A DNA stretch of 64,000 nucleotides, taken from positions 18,505,477-18,569,476 of the forward strand of contig OZ022242.1 in the NCBI GenBank assembly GCA_963978895.1, read 5' to 3'. Shown here one piece after another: positions 13,560-25,500 of the stretch. Below the pieces are notes generated by a model. That model searched no databases. It had not been told where the DNA came from and was given only the letters and a program-made list of their open reading frames with translations. The position numbers and the translations under genes are program-made. Every line of letters starts with the position of its first letter. Positions within the stretch are counted from its first letter, which is position 1. Source of the DNA: Erpobdella octoculata (taxonomy: Eukaryota > Annelida > Clitellata > Hirudinida > Erpobdellidae).

Positions 13560-13722
13560 GATCTAGGGGGGCACTGAGAGCGAAAAAATGAGCGGGAAAG
13601 CGACAGGGAACGGATAACGACCGGGAGCGGTAGCGCAAGCGGGAAGGAAACGGGAGCGAAAAAGAAACGCATTAGGTAAACCTCTAAAAACCCCGGGCAA
13701 CGCCGGGTGCCCCCGCTAGTGT
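13560..13722 (+). mobile_element. Helitron-like 3' end
   Basis: A G+A-rich segment (repeated GAGCGGGAAAGCG words) ends in a hairpin CCCGG-GCAACG-CCGGG at about 13692-13708, followed by TGCCCCCGCTAGT. A hairpin followed by CTRRT is the 3' signature of Helitrons. A homologous segment ends at 19162. The 5' end is not recognised and there is no helicase gene. Confidence 0.6.
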
Positions 13723-13734
13723 GTAATATATATC

Positions 13735-13985
13735 GAATTATCCTGTCGTGGATCATAATTTGATATTTTTTTTATCCGGGTTGGGACTGGCCGCAAAAGT
13801 GTTCTTATTCGGTCTGCAGAGTGCAGAGAGGAAATCATCAGATTGCGGATTGAAGGAATTCAGGCATGCAAGAATATCATTATTTTCTGTAAATCGTGCG
13901 TTCAACTTAGACAAAATGCGATCGATGCATGCATACAAAATCTGTGACCTATCTCGTTCCATTTTGAACTGTTCATAACTTTGTT
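13735..13985 (-). pseudogene. hAT (ZMYM1-like) transposase fragment
   Basis: On the - strand (13962-13753) an open stretch reads ILYACIDRILSKLNARF and then ILACLNSFNPQSDDFL, which is the pattern of the middle of ZMYM1/P52rIPK-like hAT transposases. It is a short isolated relic next to a Helitron-like end. Confidence 0.55.
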
Positions 13986-14199
13986 AACACCTCTCCATCT
14001 CGACGTGGAGATCAAGCTTCCTAGTTTCTTTAGCATCTCTTCTCTCTTTTAATTTCTATGGACAACCTACTTGGCCAGGCTATGAATAACGCTAACCATC
14101 TTTATAACCGGGACGCATTTTTCTACATATGGCCGCATCCTATAATTACAAAAGCTTCTGTTTTTCTCTTCTCAAATCTCACTAAAAACACCAAAAAAT

Positions 14200-14282
14200 C
14201 CTACAGGGGCCCATATATAATAACTAGTGGTTCACATAAAAGTCCACAGTCTTAAAACACTTGGTGTAAAGGACTATAAACT

Positions 14283-14316
<34 letters not shown>

Positions 14317-15300
14317 CATAAAAGTCCGAAGCCCAGTCCCCCTAAATGATGTCCATGAGTTTTGAAAGTAACGGTCTGAAAGGTGCCCATATATTAATCA
14401 TGGCCCACTTAAAAGTCAGGAGCCTACATAAAAGTCAGGGAGGGCTACTTAACAGTCAAAGAAGGACCAGTCAAAAATCAGGAAAAGGCCAGTTAAAAGT
14501 TAAGAGGGACCCACTTGAGTGCCGGGGCTCACTTTAGTGCGGGGGACCAATTTAGTGATGTGGCTCACGTGAAAACGGGGATGGAAGCCACTTAAATGCG
14601 GTGGACCACTCAAGGGCGGAGAGCCCGCTTAAGTGCGGGAAACCACTTTAATGCCGGGAAACCCACTGAAAAGTCCGGGAAGGGCCACTTAAGTAAGTAG
14701 GGGCCCACTTAGGTGCCGGGAGCTCACTTAAGTGCAGAGGCTCACGTAAGACCGAAGCCCACTTAAGTGCGTGGAGCCCACATCAGTGCCGGGAGCCCCT
14801 TGAGTGCGTAGGGCTAGCTTCAGTGCTGGGCCCTTTTAAGTACGTGTGACCCACTTTAGTGCCGAGTGCCCCCTTAAATACGTGGGGCCAACTTTAGTGC
14901 CGGGGGCCTACTGAAAAGTCCGGGAAGGGCTGTTCAAAAATCAGGAGGGGCCTACTAACTTATGTGCCGGGGGCCCACTTAAGCGCGGGAGACCACTTAA
15001 GCGCGGGAAACCACTTAAGGGCGGGGGCCCACTTAAGTGCGTTTGGCCCACTTTAGTGATGGGGCCCACTTCACTGCGTGGGGCCAACCTTTAGTACCGG
15101 GGCCCCTTAAGTATGTGGGGCCCACTTTAGTGCCGGGGGCCCACTGAAAATTCCGGGAAGGGCCACCTAAAAATCCAGAGGGCCCACTAAATTAAGCGCG
15201 TGGGGCCCACTTTAGTGATGGGGCCCACTTAAATGCGTTGGGCCCACTTTAGTGCCGGGGGCCCACTGAAAACTCAGGGGGGGCGATCGTCCCCCCTGCC
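14200..15300. repeat. Degenerate GC-rich minisatellite (GGGCCCACTTTAGTGCCGG type)
   Basis: About 1.1 kb of imperfect 18-20 bp units around GGGGCCCACTTAAGTGCGGG, mixed with longer units containing AAAGTCCGGGAAGGGCC. It begins after a poly-A run of about 31 bases (14287-14317). Divergence is high at the left and lower at the right. The right border carries CCTCCCCCCTAATTGACGTC, a DNA-transposon-like end. Several units are palindromic (GGGCCCAC...; CTTAAG). Confidence 0.75.
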
Positions 15301-15948
15301 TCCCCCCTAATTGACGTCCCTGGTTGACAATGCTTTCGGGTCACAAAATAAAACAAAAATAGGTCGGGTCGGGTCAGATTTTCTGGCGGGTCGAGTTTTC
15401 AAAATTGGACCCATGGATAACTCTGGCCCTAAAAATTTTGATAACTTATTAAATATTCAATTTGTAAATTAATTGTTAATTCAAATATGTCTCCGAATAG
15501 GTACACGGGCACGCGCGTCACTTCAAAATCGACACGGGAAGCTCTCGGGGGGAGGGGCGGGCTCCCCGAGCCACCCCAATGACTGCGCCTATGCAAATAA
15601 CAGTAATTGTAATTAGTTAAACTCCCTAATTGTGTGACGTCATTTATGGACGGTTCCAAATTATTTTCAGTTTAGGCTATTTATTTATAAATATGCTGCA
15701 GTAATAATTTTTCATAAATTAAATAAAAATAAATTACATTAATTTAAAACATGTAAATTTATGAAAATAATTTTTTTATTGAAGACTTATAAAAGTGAAC
15801 CATCACCAGTTCGCATGCTCATCGTTTTGGCTCGCGTGAGTCTGAAAACAAATCTAGAATTGAAATCCATCGGTTTTTTACGGTTACTAGCATGGAGTCA
15901 GGTTTGAATAATTTATCAATTTTTTATTTTTAAAGTGTTTTTTACGTT

Positions 15949-17497
15949 TTCAAAAACGGTAATCCCGAAGATCCTGCCGTTGTTGAATATTCAGCTCCGC
16001 CCCGAGGCGGAGATTATTTTATTATTAATATTAAGCTCTGCCTAAAAGTTTATTTGGCGCTTAAAAATAATGTAATTTATTTAGTTTTATAATATACGTA
16101 TATGTATATTTTTAAATTAAATAAATTGTATTATAAAATTTTAAAAATCTGTAAGCATGGACAAAAACGCAATTAATATCTCATCGACTACTTATTCCTC
16201 CGCTAATATGGTAATATGATATGCTAGGCCGACAGTTGATGGTTTTTCTTGCCAACTAACAGTTTTATTTATCTGCTATTCCTTTCGTAATGGTAATATA
16301 CTCGACAACTAAAAGACCTGACAACTAGCAGTTTATGAACCGGGGGCCACTTTTTTTGTCAAATACCAATATTATTTATAACGAGAGACTCGTCGAGAGT
16401 CTGTCAATTGTTGATATGTTCAGTAAAAATGAAACTTCAAAAACTTTATTGTCAAAAGTAGACAGATTATTAAAATTGGTTTGGTTTTTAAAATTTGGTT
16501 TTTCCGATATCAAATGCAACACCAGAAAGAAGTTTTTCGGCATTGCGTCGAATTAAAACCTTTAACTATTTGCAGTCAAGAATGACCCAAACTAAATGAA
16601 ACTATGTCATGTTTTTAACTGTACATAAAGAAAAAAAACAGACAATCGAAACTTGTTGGAAATTTGACAGTAAAGTTGGTGATTACGTCTTGCCATCTAC
16701 AGCAGTTTTTAAAATGAGATATATAATGGTTATAAGCTTGGCCGATAGTTTGTGATTACGAGATGCCATAACTAGAACTTTATAAATTTTTGACCTCCGA
16801 GAATGGCACAGAGAGATACCATCGAGTCCGGGAGCAGTGGGTTTTTGGCGGGTATGACTATGACGTCGATTTCCGATCCCTTTCACAATTTTGTTTCACA
16901 TATATTTGGTATAACATGACCCTGTAAATTAAATTTGTTATTTTGTTTTATTTTATTGTTATGCTAGGTTAATTTTTTTGTTATGATTTTATGTTGTGTT
17001 TATTTTCTTGTTCTATTAAAATGCTATGTTCTGGTTCTATTATTTTCTATGCTAATTTTGTTTTGTCCCTTGTCGATTTCGTCGAGCGGCATGCCTAGTT
17101 GGGATGGGACAATGCCAAATACATCCATCGGCAGTAGGTACCACTCCTTCTCGTCAGTTTCATTTATGTCTGACAGAATTTTATCCTCGCTATGAGACCG
17201 CGTGTCATAGCTCATCCCAAAGCATCATCTTCCACATTTTTATTTAATTTAGTAGATAATATCCCAGTAACATCAAGGTAATTTCCAGACATGATAAAAC
17301 AATGTGTAAAAATAAAAACCATAGAATAACATTATTCGTGTTCACTTTTAAATTTATAGCCAAGGTTTGTGGGTGGAGCTGAATATTATTAGTAGTTGGC
17401 GGCCTGTCAATCATGGACATCACGTGCCTGCCAATCATTGCTTGTTTATCTCATTAACTCCGGTAACGGCAGGATCTTCGGGATTACCTTCAAAAAC
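15949..17497. mobile_element. Element with 24-bp inverted repeats and hAT dimerisation relic
   Basis: GGTAATCCCGAAGATCCTGC and the next bases at 15958 are matched in perfect reverse complement by the segment ending at about 17488; a second paired word (AATATTCAGCTCC) lies further in on both sides. Inside, on the + strand, 16376-16610 reads ATPERSFSALRRIKTF, the C-terminal dimerisation signature of hAT transposases, with many lesions around it. I take it for a decayed hAT-like element; no target duplication is recognised. Confidence 0.55.
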
Positions 17498-17730
17498 TTC
17501 CAATCTATTACGATTTCGTTATGCCCTACTGCTCTACTTTCTCTTCTTGATTCTTGATTGAACGATTTACTTACTTTTTGTAAATTGTATTAAATTTTAC
17601 TACTAAATTTTACTTTTACTATTAAATCTTAATATACCACCACTACTACTTCACTTTATTTATAATTTAATTTAATGCCGTTTACTGACTGGACTTGACT
17701 TTACTGACTTTTAATTAAAGTGTGTTGTGT

Positions 17731-18441
17731 GGTAATCATGTAGAATAGGTGCAGAAATTATTTTCGGTGTTTTTTATTATTTTTCCGTTATAATAATTAT
17801 ATATTTGTAATCACAATAATAATTCCAATTTAATGCAGTTTATTAATTTTTGATAATAAAATTTTCTCGGAAACTCACGAAACGCGCAAGAGAACAGCAA
17901 CAAAAACTATGAATAGCGAAGTCAAACAGAAATTACTATTTATAGTGCAGACAAGAAATATTTACAGCGCTTAAAAAAAAATTATTAGCAAAAGTAACAC
18001 AAGAAATAGTATTCACGCAGTCAAAATAACATTATTTACAAAAACAAAATTTAAGTTTATTCAAGTCTGAACTGTTCTTCATAGAATGTTAAATGCGATA
18101 GTTTTCAATTAAGGCACACAAATTAATTCATACTTTTTTTTAAAAATAAGTAATTTTTTTTAAATTGTTTTATAAAAACTCGCACAATAAATTTATTTGA
18201 CAACTAATTTATTTGACATTTCATTTCGCTTCACCTTTACTTAGTTCACTGTTTATGAACCTAGTTTTTCCTACTACCTGGCGGATTTCTGTCATTAACT
18301 TCTTCTTTAATTATATTTTCAATAAATTATTTGGATCAGTCGATTGGTAATTTAATTATGTTTCTAATTATATTAATTTTATATTATAAAAATAATTAAA
18401 AACACCGAAAATAATTTCTGCACCTATTCTCCATGATTACC
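17731..18441. mobile_element. 711-bp element with about 52-bp terminal inverted repeats (family A)
   Basis: Both ends begin GGTAATCATG and stay complementary for about 52 bp through AATAGGTGCAGAAATT and TTTTCGGTGTTTTT. The interior is the reverse complement of the 448 bp unit tandemly repeated at 1-540. It has no coding capacity, so it is a non-autonomous DNA element. The bases outside the ends do not form a clear duplication. Confidence 0.75.
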
Positions 18442-18548
18442 TTAAGTGTAAGTGGCTTAATTCTAATATAGTATTATACTTATACTATAGTATTATAGAA
18501 ATAGAGTGTAGTATATTAAATTACTACATATACTAACTACAACTACTT

Positions 18549-20128
18549 TCCTAGTTTAGTGTCCTGGGCCGATTTTGACGAGAATTGGCCGGTTTTTTAA
18601 CATAAATGATATTTAAAACATAAGTAAAGACTAATTAAAACATAAACAACAAAAAACAACAAAAAATTATAGCACTTTTGAACATTTAAAAATTGCTCCT
18701 CAAGCTAAGTAGTTCTCAGTGAAGATCTATTTGTCAATATCGATAGAAGTGAACAGGTGGAATAAAGAAAATAAAAATTAAACACATTTCAAATAGAAAT
18801 GGAACATTTAGTTAAGGAATTAAAAAAATTAAATTAGGAAAGTTAAAAGTTGAAAAATAATAGTTTTAGATGTATGAGTTGTGTAATCCGCTCCATGTCT
18901 AAAATAGTTTCTTTAAAGGTGGCGGTTTTTTTGTCAATATGCCTTAAGACAAATAAAAAACAAATAAGCAGCAGAACACCAAGAACTCGGGAGCGGGAAA
19001 GCGTTCGGGATCGGGAAAGCGACCAGGATCGGGAAAAGGAGAGCAAGCGGGAACAGGAGAGAGACTGGGAGCTCGAGAGCAAGCGGGGAAGGAAACGGGA
19101 GAGAGAGAAAAATGATAGAAAGACCTTTAAAAGCACTGGGCAACGCCAGGTACCCCGCTAGCTATGAATAAGCAAGACTACAATAGACTTCAGTGACCTC
19201 CACCACTACAGCGAGTTGAAGAGATTTCTTTTTATTGTAATGATTTGATGTTATTTTTTATTTATTATTTACTTTATTTTTGTATTTTTGGATATTGAAT
19301 TAAGGAAAAACTTTATATCATAGATAAATTTCCACTCAGCACTCTGATTTTTTACAACGTTTTTATTAGGTCACTTGTTTGAGACGGTGTCTGTCCGCGA
19401 ATACAGAATTAAATTATAAAATGCTGCCTACATACTGCACATAGTCCACATAGATGTCTATTTCTTACTAGCTTATAAATGTTACTAGGTGTCGAATCCA
19501 ATATGGTGTTTTTTTAAACATGCATTAGATTGATTATTTTTTTTATTTATTTTTTTTTTTATTAAATTACCACCTAGCAAAAAAAGTAAAAAAGTTATAA
19601 GATTTTAAACTCAACAAGCACCTAGCGAAAAAACTCGAATAATTACAAAATTTTACCCATCAAAAACGAAAAACGTTGCGGGCGCATTATTTTTTTATGA
19701 CTGTTTTACTAAAGTTTTGATGTTGTAGCCTATATGCGCCCGCAACGTTTTTCGTTGTATAAGAATTATAGGAATATTATTTTATACTTTTTAGGGCGCA
19801 AGAAAAACGTTTTTATTTTTAAATGTATTTTTTATGATGTAAAAATTGTTTAAAATTTAAAATGCATATTAAATAATTAAAAATTTTGTTTTTAACATTT
19901 TAAAATTTATTTGTTATTTTATTTTAATATTAATTCTTCCTTAATTTTCATTCCTTGAAATTTTATTATTCCGCGTATTAAAACTGCCTTTGGATATTTT
20001 TGCTTAAAGTCGCTTTTTAGTAAGTTTTTCTGTAAAAAAACTCTTTTGTAATATATTCTGATAATGTTCTGTACTTATTCTATTAAACCGTGTTTTTATT
20101 GAAATCGGCACAGGACGCTAAACTAGGA
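18549..20128. mobile_element. 1.6-kb element with 27-bp inverted repeats, Helitron-like piece inside
   Basis: TCCTAGTTTAGTGTCCTGGG and the next bases at 18549 return as reverse complement ending at 20128, with two mismatches in 27. Inside, 18985-19162 is a G+A-rich segment homologous to 13575-13722 and ending CTGGGCAACGCCAG...CTAGC, a Helitron-like 3' end. The ORFs at 18843-19161 are translations of this low-complexity stretch. The word GTCCTGGGCCGATTT recurs at about 62440. Confidence 0.6.
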
Positions 20129-20644
20129 GATTACCCGGCACAGAAGTGTCGTATCTTGCAAATGTTTTCAATGAATTTATGTTATATTTTACTTTTTTTT
20201 ATATTTTTTCAGATCCCAAGGTCAGTTCATCTTTTCAAACTTTGTTTAATTATCTGCTTCATTTGAATAAATGAAAAAAGATAGTAAAGGTGAAGACTAG
20301 GACTAGCGTAATAAATTATTTCTGTTGATTTTGCTTAATGCTTATCATATGTAATAAATTAGGTAAAGTTTTACATAAATGGCACCCTATTTTTAGAATT
20401 GGTGAAGTAATACAATCTCAGCTATAAACTTGATGACAAGTTACCACTAGTTAAAACACTTAGTACATGACTATAAATAATTTACTCTTTGCTAAATTTT
20501 ATGTTTTTCTGAAGAAAATGCATTATACGACCTTCCGCTTATACGAACAATTTTATATGGCAACAGAAAAGATGCCTAAAGTTATATCAAGATATCCACA
20601 TATTCATCATCATCATCATTTATTTTTGAAACGTCTCTATTCCA

Positions 20645-20880
20645 CGCTATGCTAGGGTTGGATGTTTTTCCATATCAGGCCCCTCCACAAGTCACGATCC
20701 AGGGCAGACTGCCGCTTCAGGCCGAGCTCATCCATGTCTTTCTTCACACATTCCCACCAAGTCTTCCTACTTCTACCTTTACTTTTCACTCCTACAACAT
20801 CCACATCTCTAATTGCCGAAACCCAATCATCTGCACTTTTACGCTCCAAATGTCCAAACTACCTTAGTCTTCCACGCCTC
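20645..20880 (-). pseudogene. Non-LTR retrotransposon 3' fragment
   Basis: The - strand frame 20849-20652 reads RKSADDWVSAIRDVDVVG, GRSRKTWWECVKKDMDELGL and RDLWRG, the familiar C-terminal tail of a LINE reverse-transcriptase protein seen in many copies in invertebrates. Nothing else of the element is recognisable. Confidence 0.6.
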
Positions 20881-21456
20881 ACCATATTGTATATATAAAT
20901 AAAAAAGTTTTTATTGGAGGGCGGAATGGGGGCGCGCTGCATGCGTCCTCCCCTTACATCCGCCACTGATAATGTTGTACATGATGGACACTGATTTTAT
21001 ACAGGCTGGATGCTTACCTAATGAATGCCTTAAAATGCATGAGATTGATAAAATTATTACAAAAAGATTCTAGGTAATGTCTTTTTGATCTAATACAATC
21101 AAAAGCAAGGTGCAGCCTACTTCGAAAATGCATGATGGAAATGTAACAACATTTCATACAATTTTTTGGAATTTTTGATGATGACTTGTGAATAAGTTAA
21201 CCCCCTATTGTCTTGGCCATAATTTCTTAAAATGTGCAGTGTACTCGGTACTTCTTTAGTGGCGGTTTGTCATAGATAAGTTGTTCTAATTATTAAGTTT
21301 GTATTTTAAACGTCTTTCCAACAATATATTATATTCAGTAATATTATAAATATATAAACTGCAGAAATATTTTATTGTGCTAGTCTTGATCTTTACCAAA
21401 AAGTTTTTTTGTTATTGACAAACCATCAATTGTATCATGGTTATAACATATCATAG
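20881..21456. other. Stretch just upstream of the first recognised septin exon
   Basis: A GC-rich patch at about 20905-20970 (GGCGGAATGGGGGCGCG ... CCGCCACTG) resembles a hAT/MITE end. Nothing else is supported. Confidence 0.5.
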
Positions 21457-22480
21457 TTCACTTGTCCCGACCTACCTGGCTATTTGGGATTTGCTAACTT
21501 GCCAAACCAAGTTCATAGGAAATTTGTGAAGAAAGGATTTGAGTTTACTCTCATGGTTGTAGGTTGGTTGTTGTTCTGAAGTTACTTTAATTTAATTTTA
21601 GTTTTATTTTGAATAGTATTTATGTTATTAAACCTAAAAGAGAACAGTAAATGATAGGAATAGGTTAGAAATATATATTTTATAATACTTGTTTTGTAAA
21701 TTATAAAATGAACTGAATTTTATCATGATTAATAATTTTTTCTTTAAGAATTTTTTATTTAAATTAAATTCATATTATGATTGAATAATTTAGGCGAGTC
21801 AGGACTTGGCAAGTCAACCCTGGTCAACAGTTTGTTTCTTACAGATCTTTACCCTGATAAAGTCCATCCTTCTGCATCAGGTTCTTTAAGATGATTCAAT
21901 CTATTTGAATATATTTTAACAAACTTGAATTTATTTTAGCTTGCTTTGCTTTTCCAAAATCTGCATAAAATATTTCCTTAGCACCTGTAGAACCTCGAGG
22001 AGTTGTGGGGTTGTGCCGAGTACATCATTTTTTTTAAAGCAAAGCAATGGTTAAAGCATTTTGCTGTATTTTTACTCATTATGGCCACAGTGGTTGAGCT
22101 TATGGACTAATAGAACTGGTGGTGATGATGATAATGATAGTTATTAGAAGTTTGTGTTGCTGAGGAGGGTGGTCTGGTAAGCTCAACAAGTGGTTCAAGA
22201 CATTCTATTCTCTATTCATTCTTTTTTTCTTATTGTTCTTAATCATCAGCATTTGGTATTTTATGTGTGTTCGTGTGTGTGTGTGTGTATGAGGTGGTAG
22301 TGTTCTTTGTTTTGATTACTTGGTGTTTGATCCTGTGTGTGTTTGTTTGCTAGCATGTGTTTTTATATCTGCATGTGTTTGAACATCTGTGTGCAGAAGA
22401 AGTTTGCATGATGGTGGTTAAGAATCTTTGTGAGCTTTTTATTGTTCTATTGCAAATTCTTATGTTTCAATTGCCGGTGC

Positions 22481-22570
<90 letters not shown>

Positions 22571-25500
22571 GGATGAAGACCGGAATCAGATGATGTGCAT
22601 GAATCAGATGATGATGAAGTTACTACTAGTTATCAGTGGTGGATGCAAACATTCATTAAATTACATAGAATTAAATTAGACATACTCATTGTCTCATTGT
22701 ACACTTCTTGATATCTTGCATACTGTTGTATGTATCTAAAACTAAAGTGTCATGTAGGCTTTGTCCTAGTATTTGAGATTTTCCTGTTGAACCCACAATC
22801 CCAGTGCCTCCTTCTGAATGTTATCCTCTGAATGCCTCTCTTTCTCTCTCCTTTACCTATATCACTATAGTCTTGTCAATTATAATTGCCATAAGGATAG
22901 AGTTGGTGAGGAGTGAAGTGATAATTAAATTGATGAATGTTGACTAAGTTATATTAATAATGAATATGTCACAACATTGCAGGTTATTATGCTATTTTGT
23001 ACAAATAGATTATTATACCATTTTATACAAACAGTAATTATACTATTTTATACAAATAATAATTATGCTATTTTACAAATAATAATTATGATATTTTAAT
23101 AATAATAATTATTAATATAATTATGCTATTTTGTACATATATATTAATTTTTGATTAAATTAATATCAAAAGAATAATAGTAATTCTAGTAAAGAGTAGA
23201 GTAATAGTAATTCTAGTAAAGAGTAGAGTAATAGTAATTCTAGTAAAGAGTAGAGTAATAGTAATTCTAGTAAAGAGTAGAGTAATAGTAATTCTAGTAT
23301 ACTTAAAGAAGTAAATATTATCCAGGGTTAGCCTCGAAAGTTCATGAGGTCAGCTCTTGTGTGGGAGTGTGAACAAAGCCATTGTCTTCTATGCTTGCGC
23401 GCGCGCGCGTGTGTGTGTGTGGATAACTATGCACGCTCATCATTGTAGTCATCATTGTAGGAAGGGAGATGACGGACTATGAAATGTTGTGTTGGGATTG
23501 TGAGCACATCCTACAATCATTAGCATAACCAGTCTCATTGAATACAGTGATTCAAGCTTTTGTTTGAGAAATTTAGAAATTGCATGTAAAATGAGATATT
23601 ATTGCACTGATCAAACATCACACACACACACACACACGCGCACGCACACACACACATAAACATTCATTGTGCCAGACTTCCTTGGCACCCAAAAATTGTA
23701 CTGACTGACATTAAGTTGACACAAGTACACTTCTTATGCTGTTGCCAGGGCCGGATTAACACATATGGAGGCCCTGGCGCACTGAGAAAAATGAGGCCCC
23801 CCATTATAAAATTTACAAATTATGACTTTAATGTTTCAATTCAAAGCCAAATGAAATGTATCATTAATTACGCAGTTGAAATTTCTCAACTATAAATCTC
23901 TTGTTCTTCTTCACTGGCTACCTCTTAAATATTAATATAGGGTGATGTTTAAAATTTGCTTACTAATGTTTAAAATTAAAAATTGCTCTTGCCATCTCTT
24001 GTTCTTCTTCACTGGCTTCCTCTTAAATGTAGTGTGATTTTTAAATTTGCTTACCAATGTTTAAAATTAAAAATTGCTCTTCTCCACTCTACCTAACTAA
24101 CTTAATAAAAATCCCTCCTAAGCTAAGTCTTGTCTTTGATCTTCCTCTCTTAACCACTTTCATATCTTTTCTGTTAAGCATTCTTTTGCTAAATGCTCTT
24201 TTTCCTACTCTGGTCCCTATCTCTGGAACTCTCTTCCTACTTCTGTAACTAAATCTACTTCTCTCACAGTTTTCCCTCGGGGACTTAAGATTTATTTATT
24301 TAAAAAGTTTGTGTCCGAGCGCTATTGAACCATAGGAAATAGCGCTATAAAAATTCAACTGATTAATTGATTGATAAACTCTCAAGTAAGTACAACAAAA
24401 CATAGACATTCAGATTACAGAATACTGTACATTATGATTTACAATGATCTCTTTCTAGGTTGTTTGGTCTCTCTTGAGTCTGTGTTAACCTCAGAGCAGA
24501 TTTGATGCGCTTGAGGTGGCTGAAAGATCGCTCACCGGCACAGTTCGTCACAGGCAGTGTCAAGTAATGACGAAGAAGAGGGAAGGCCTTACTGAAATCA
24601 TTCTGCAGCATCAATTTCAGCATCTCGGGAGGTGAGCAGGAAGTAACCTTGAGATTCTTAAGCAGTGATCTCCACTGGAACCATTCATTCTCAACTTGGT
24701 TCAGACTCTCCAAATCTCTTGAGTAGTAATCTACCACTCCATTGAGAGAAACTTGTGCTTCCACATCAGTGTGCCACAAGAATGAGAACAGCTTGTCCAC
24801 TTTTGAGTCGGCTTTGATTCGCTTGTCCAGGTCGAAAAGAAGGAAGTCAATAATCAGCAGGAAAGTGAATATTCTGAATTCTTCAGAGCAAGACAAAGTG
24901 ACACCTTCAGCACTTAGTTCATCTGTTGTTCGTCGGAAGTACTTTTTTGTTTCTCAGTGAACTGTAAAGTTCCAGATAGTTTCTTTCATAGTTCAACAAA
25001 CTCATCAAACTTGTTTTTTTCACGCAGCATTCCGACAAACTCACTCAGAGACTGGAGAAGACTCACGGAAGATCACAGATCGGCTTTTTCAGACTGGAGA
25101 AGCTTACTGGTCGTGTTTATTCTTTTCAGAACACAGCTCCAAAATGTTGTCAGAAAGCCTGTTTCCAGCTTTGCCAAAGCTTTAGTAATAGATTGAGCTT
25201 CAGCTTTAGTAGCCTTATTCTGCAAATGATTTCCAGCAATCTGTTGCAAAACCTCAATGTACACATTGTAGTTCACATCAGCGCATGCTGACCAACCAGT
25301 TTCGCTCACTCGTTTCGGAACAGTACATGATCCTTCAGTAGTTTTCAACATGTCCGTTAGTACACTCCACCGTGAAGTAGAAAAAGATAAACACACGTAC
25401 AGTTTCTGCACAACTCCGAAAAAGGTAATGGCTTGGACACAAGACTCAGCTGCAGCATTTCCAGAAAGATTTGGAAAATGAGTCATGCAAGGGGCATAAA

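Noticed and set aside
13064..13756. Long ORFs of 135-230 residues on both strands (repeated Tyr-Met-Val-Cys or Tyr-Ile-His-Thr)
   Set aside because: They are readings of the (TATG)n tract, which has no stop in any repeat frame.
15891..15900. ATGGAGTCAG before GTTTGA as a start exon
   Set aside because: The phase does not match the septin exon at 21457, and there is no other evidence.
16157..16210. Possible first septin exon (ATG GAC AAA AAC ... followed by GTAATA, phase 0)
   Set aside because: The phase would fit the exon at 21457, but it lies inside a transposon-like inverted repeat and has no similarity to septin N-termini.
18843..19161. Arg/Glu-rich and Ser/Leu-rich ORFs resembling SR proteins
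   Set aside because: Low-complexity G+A-rich stretch homologous to 13575-13670 and ending in a Helitron-like hairpin; no gene structure.
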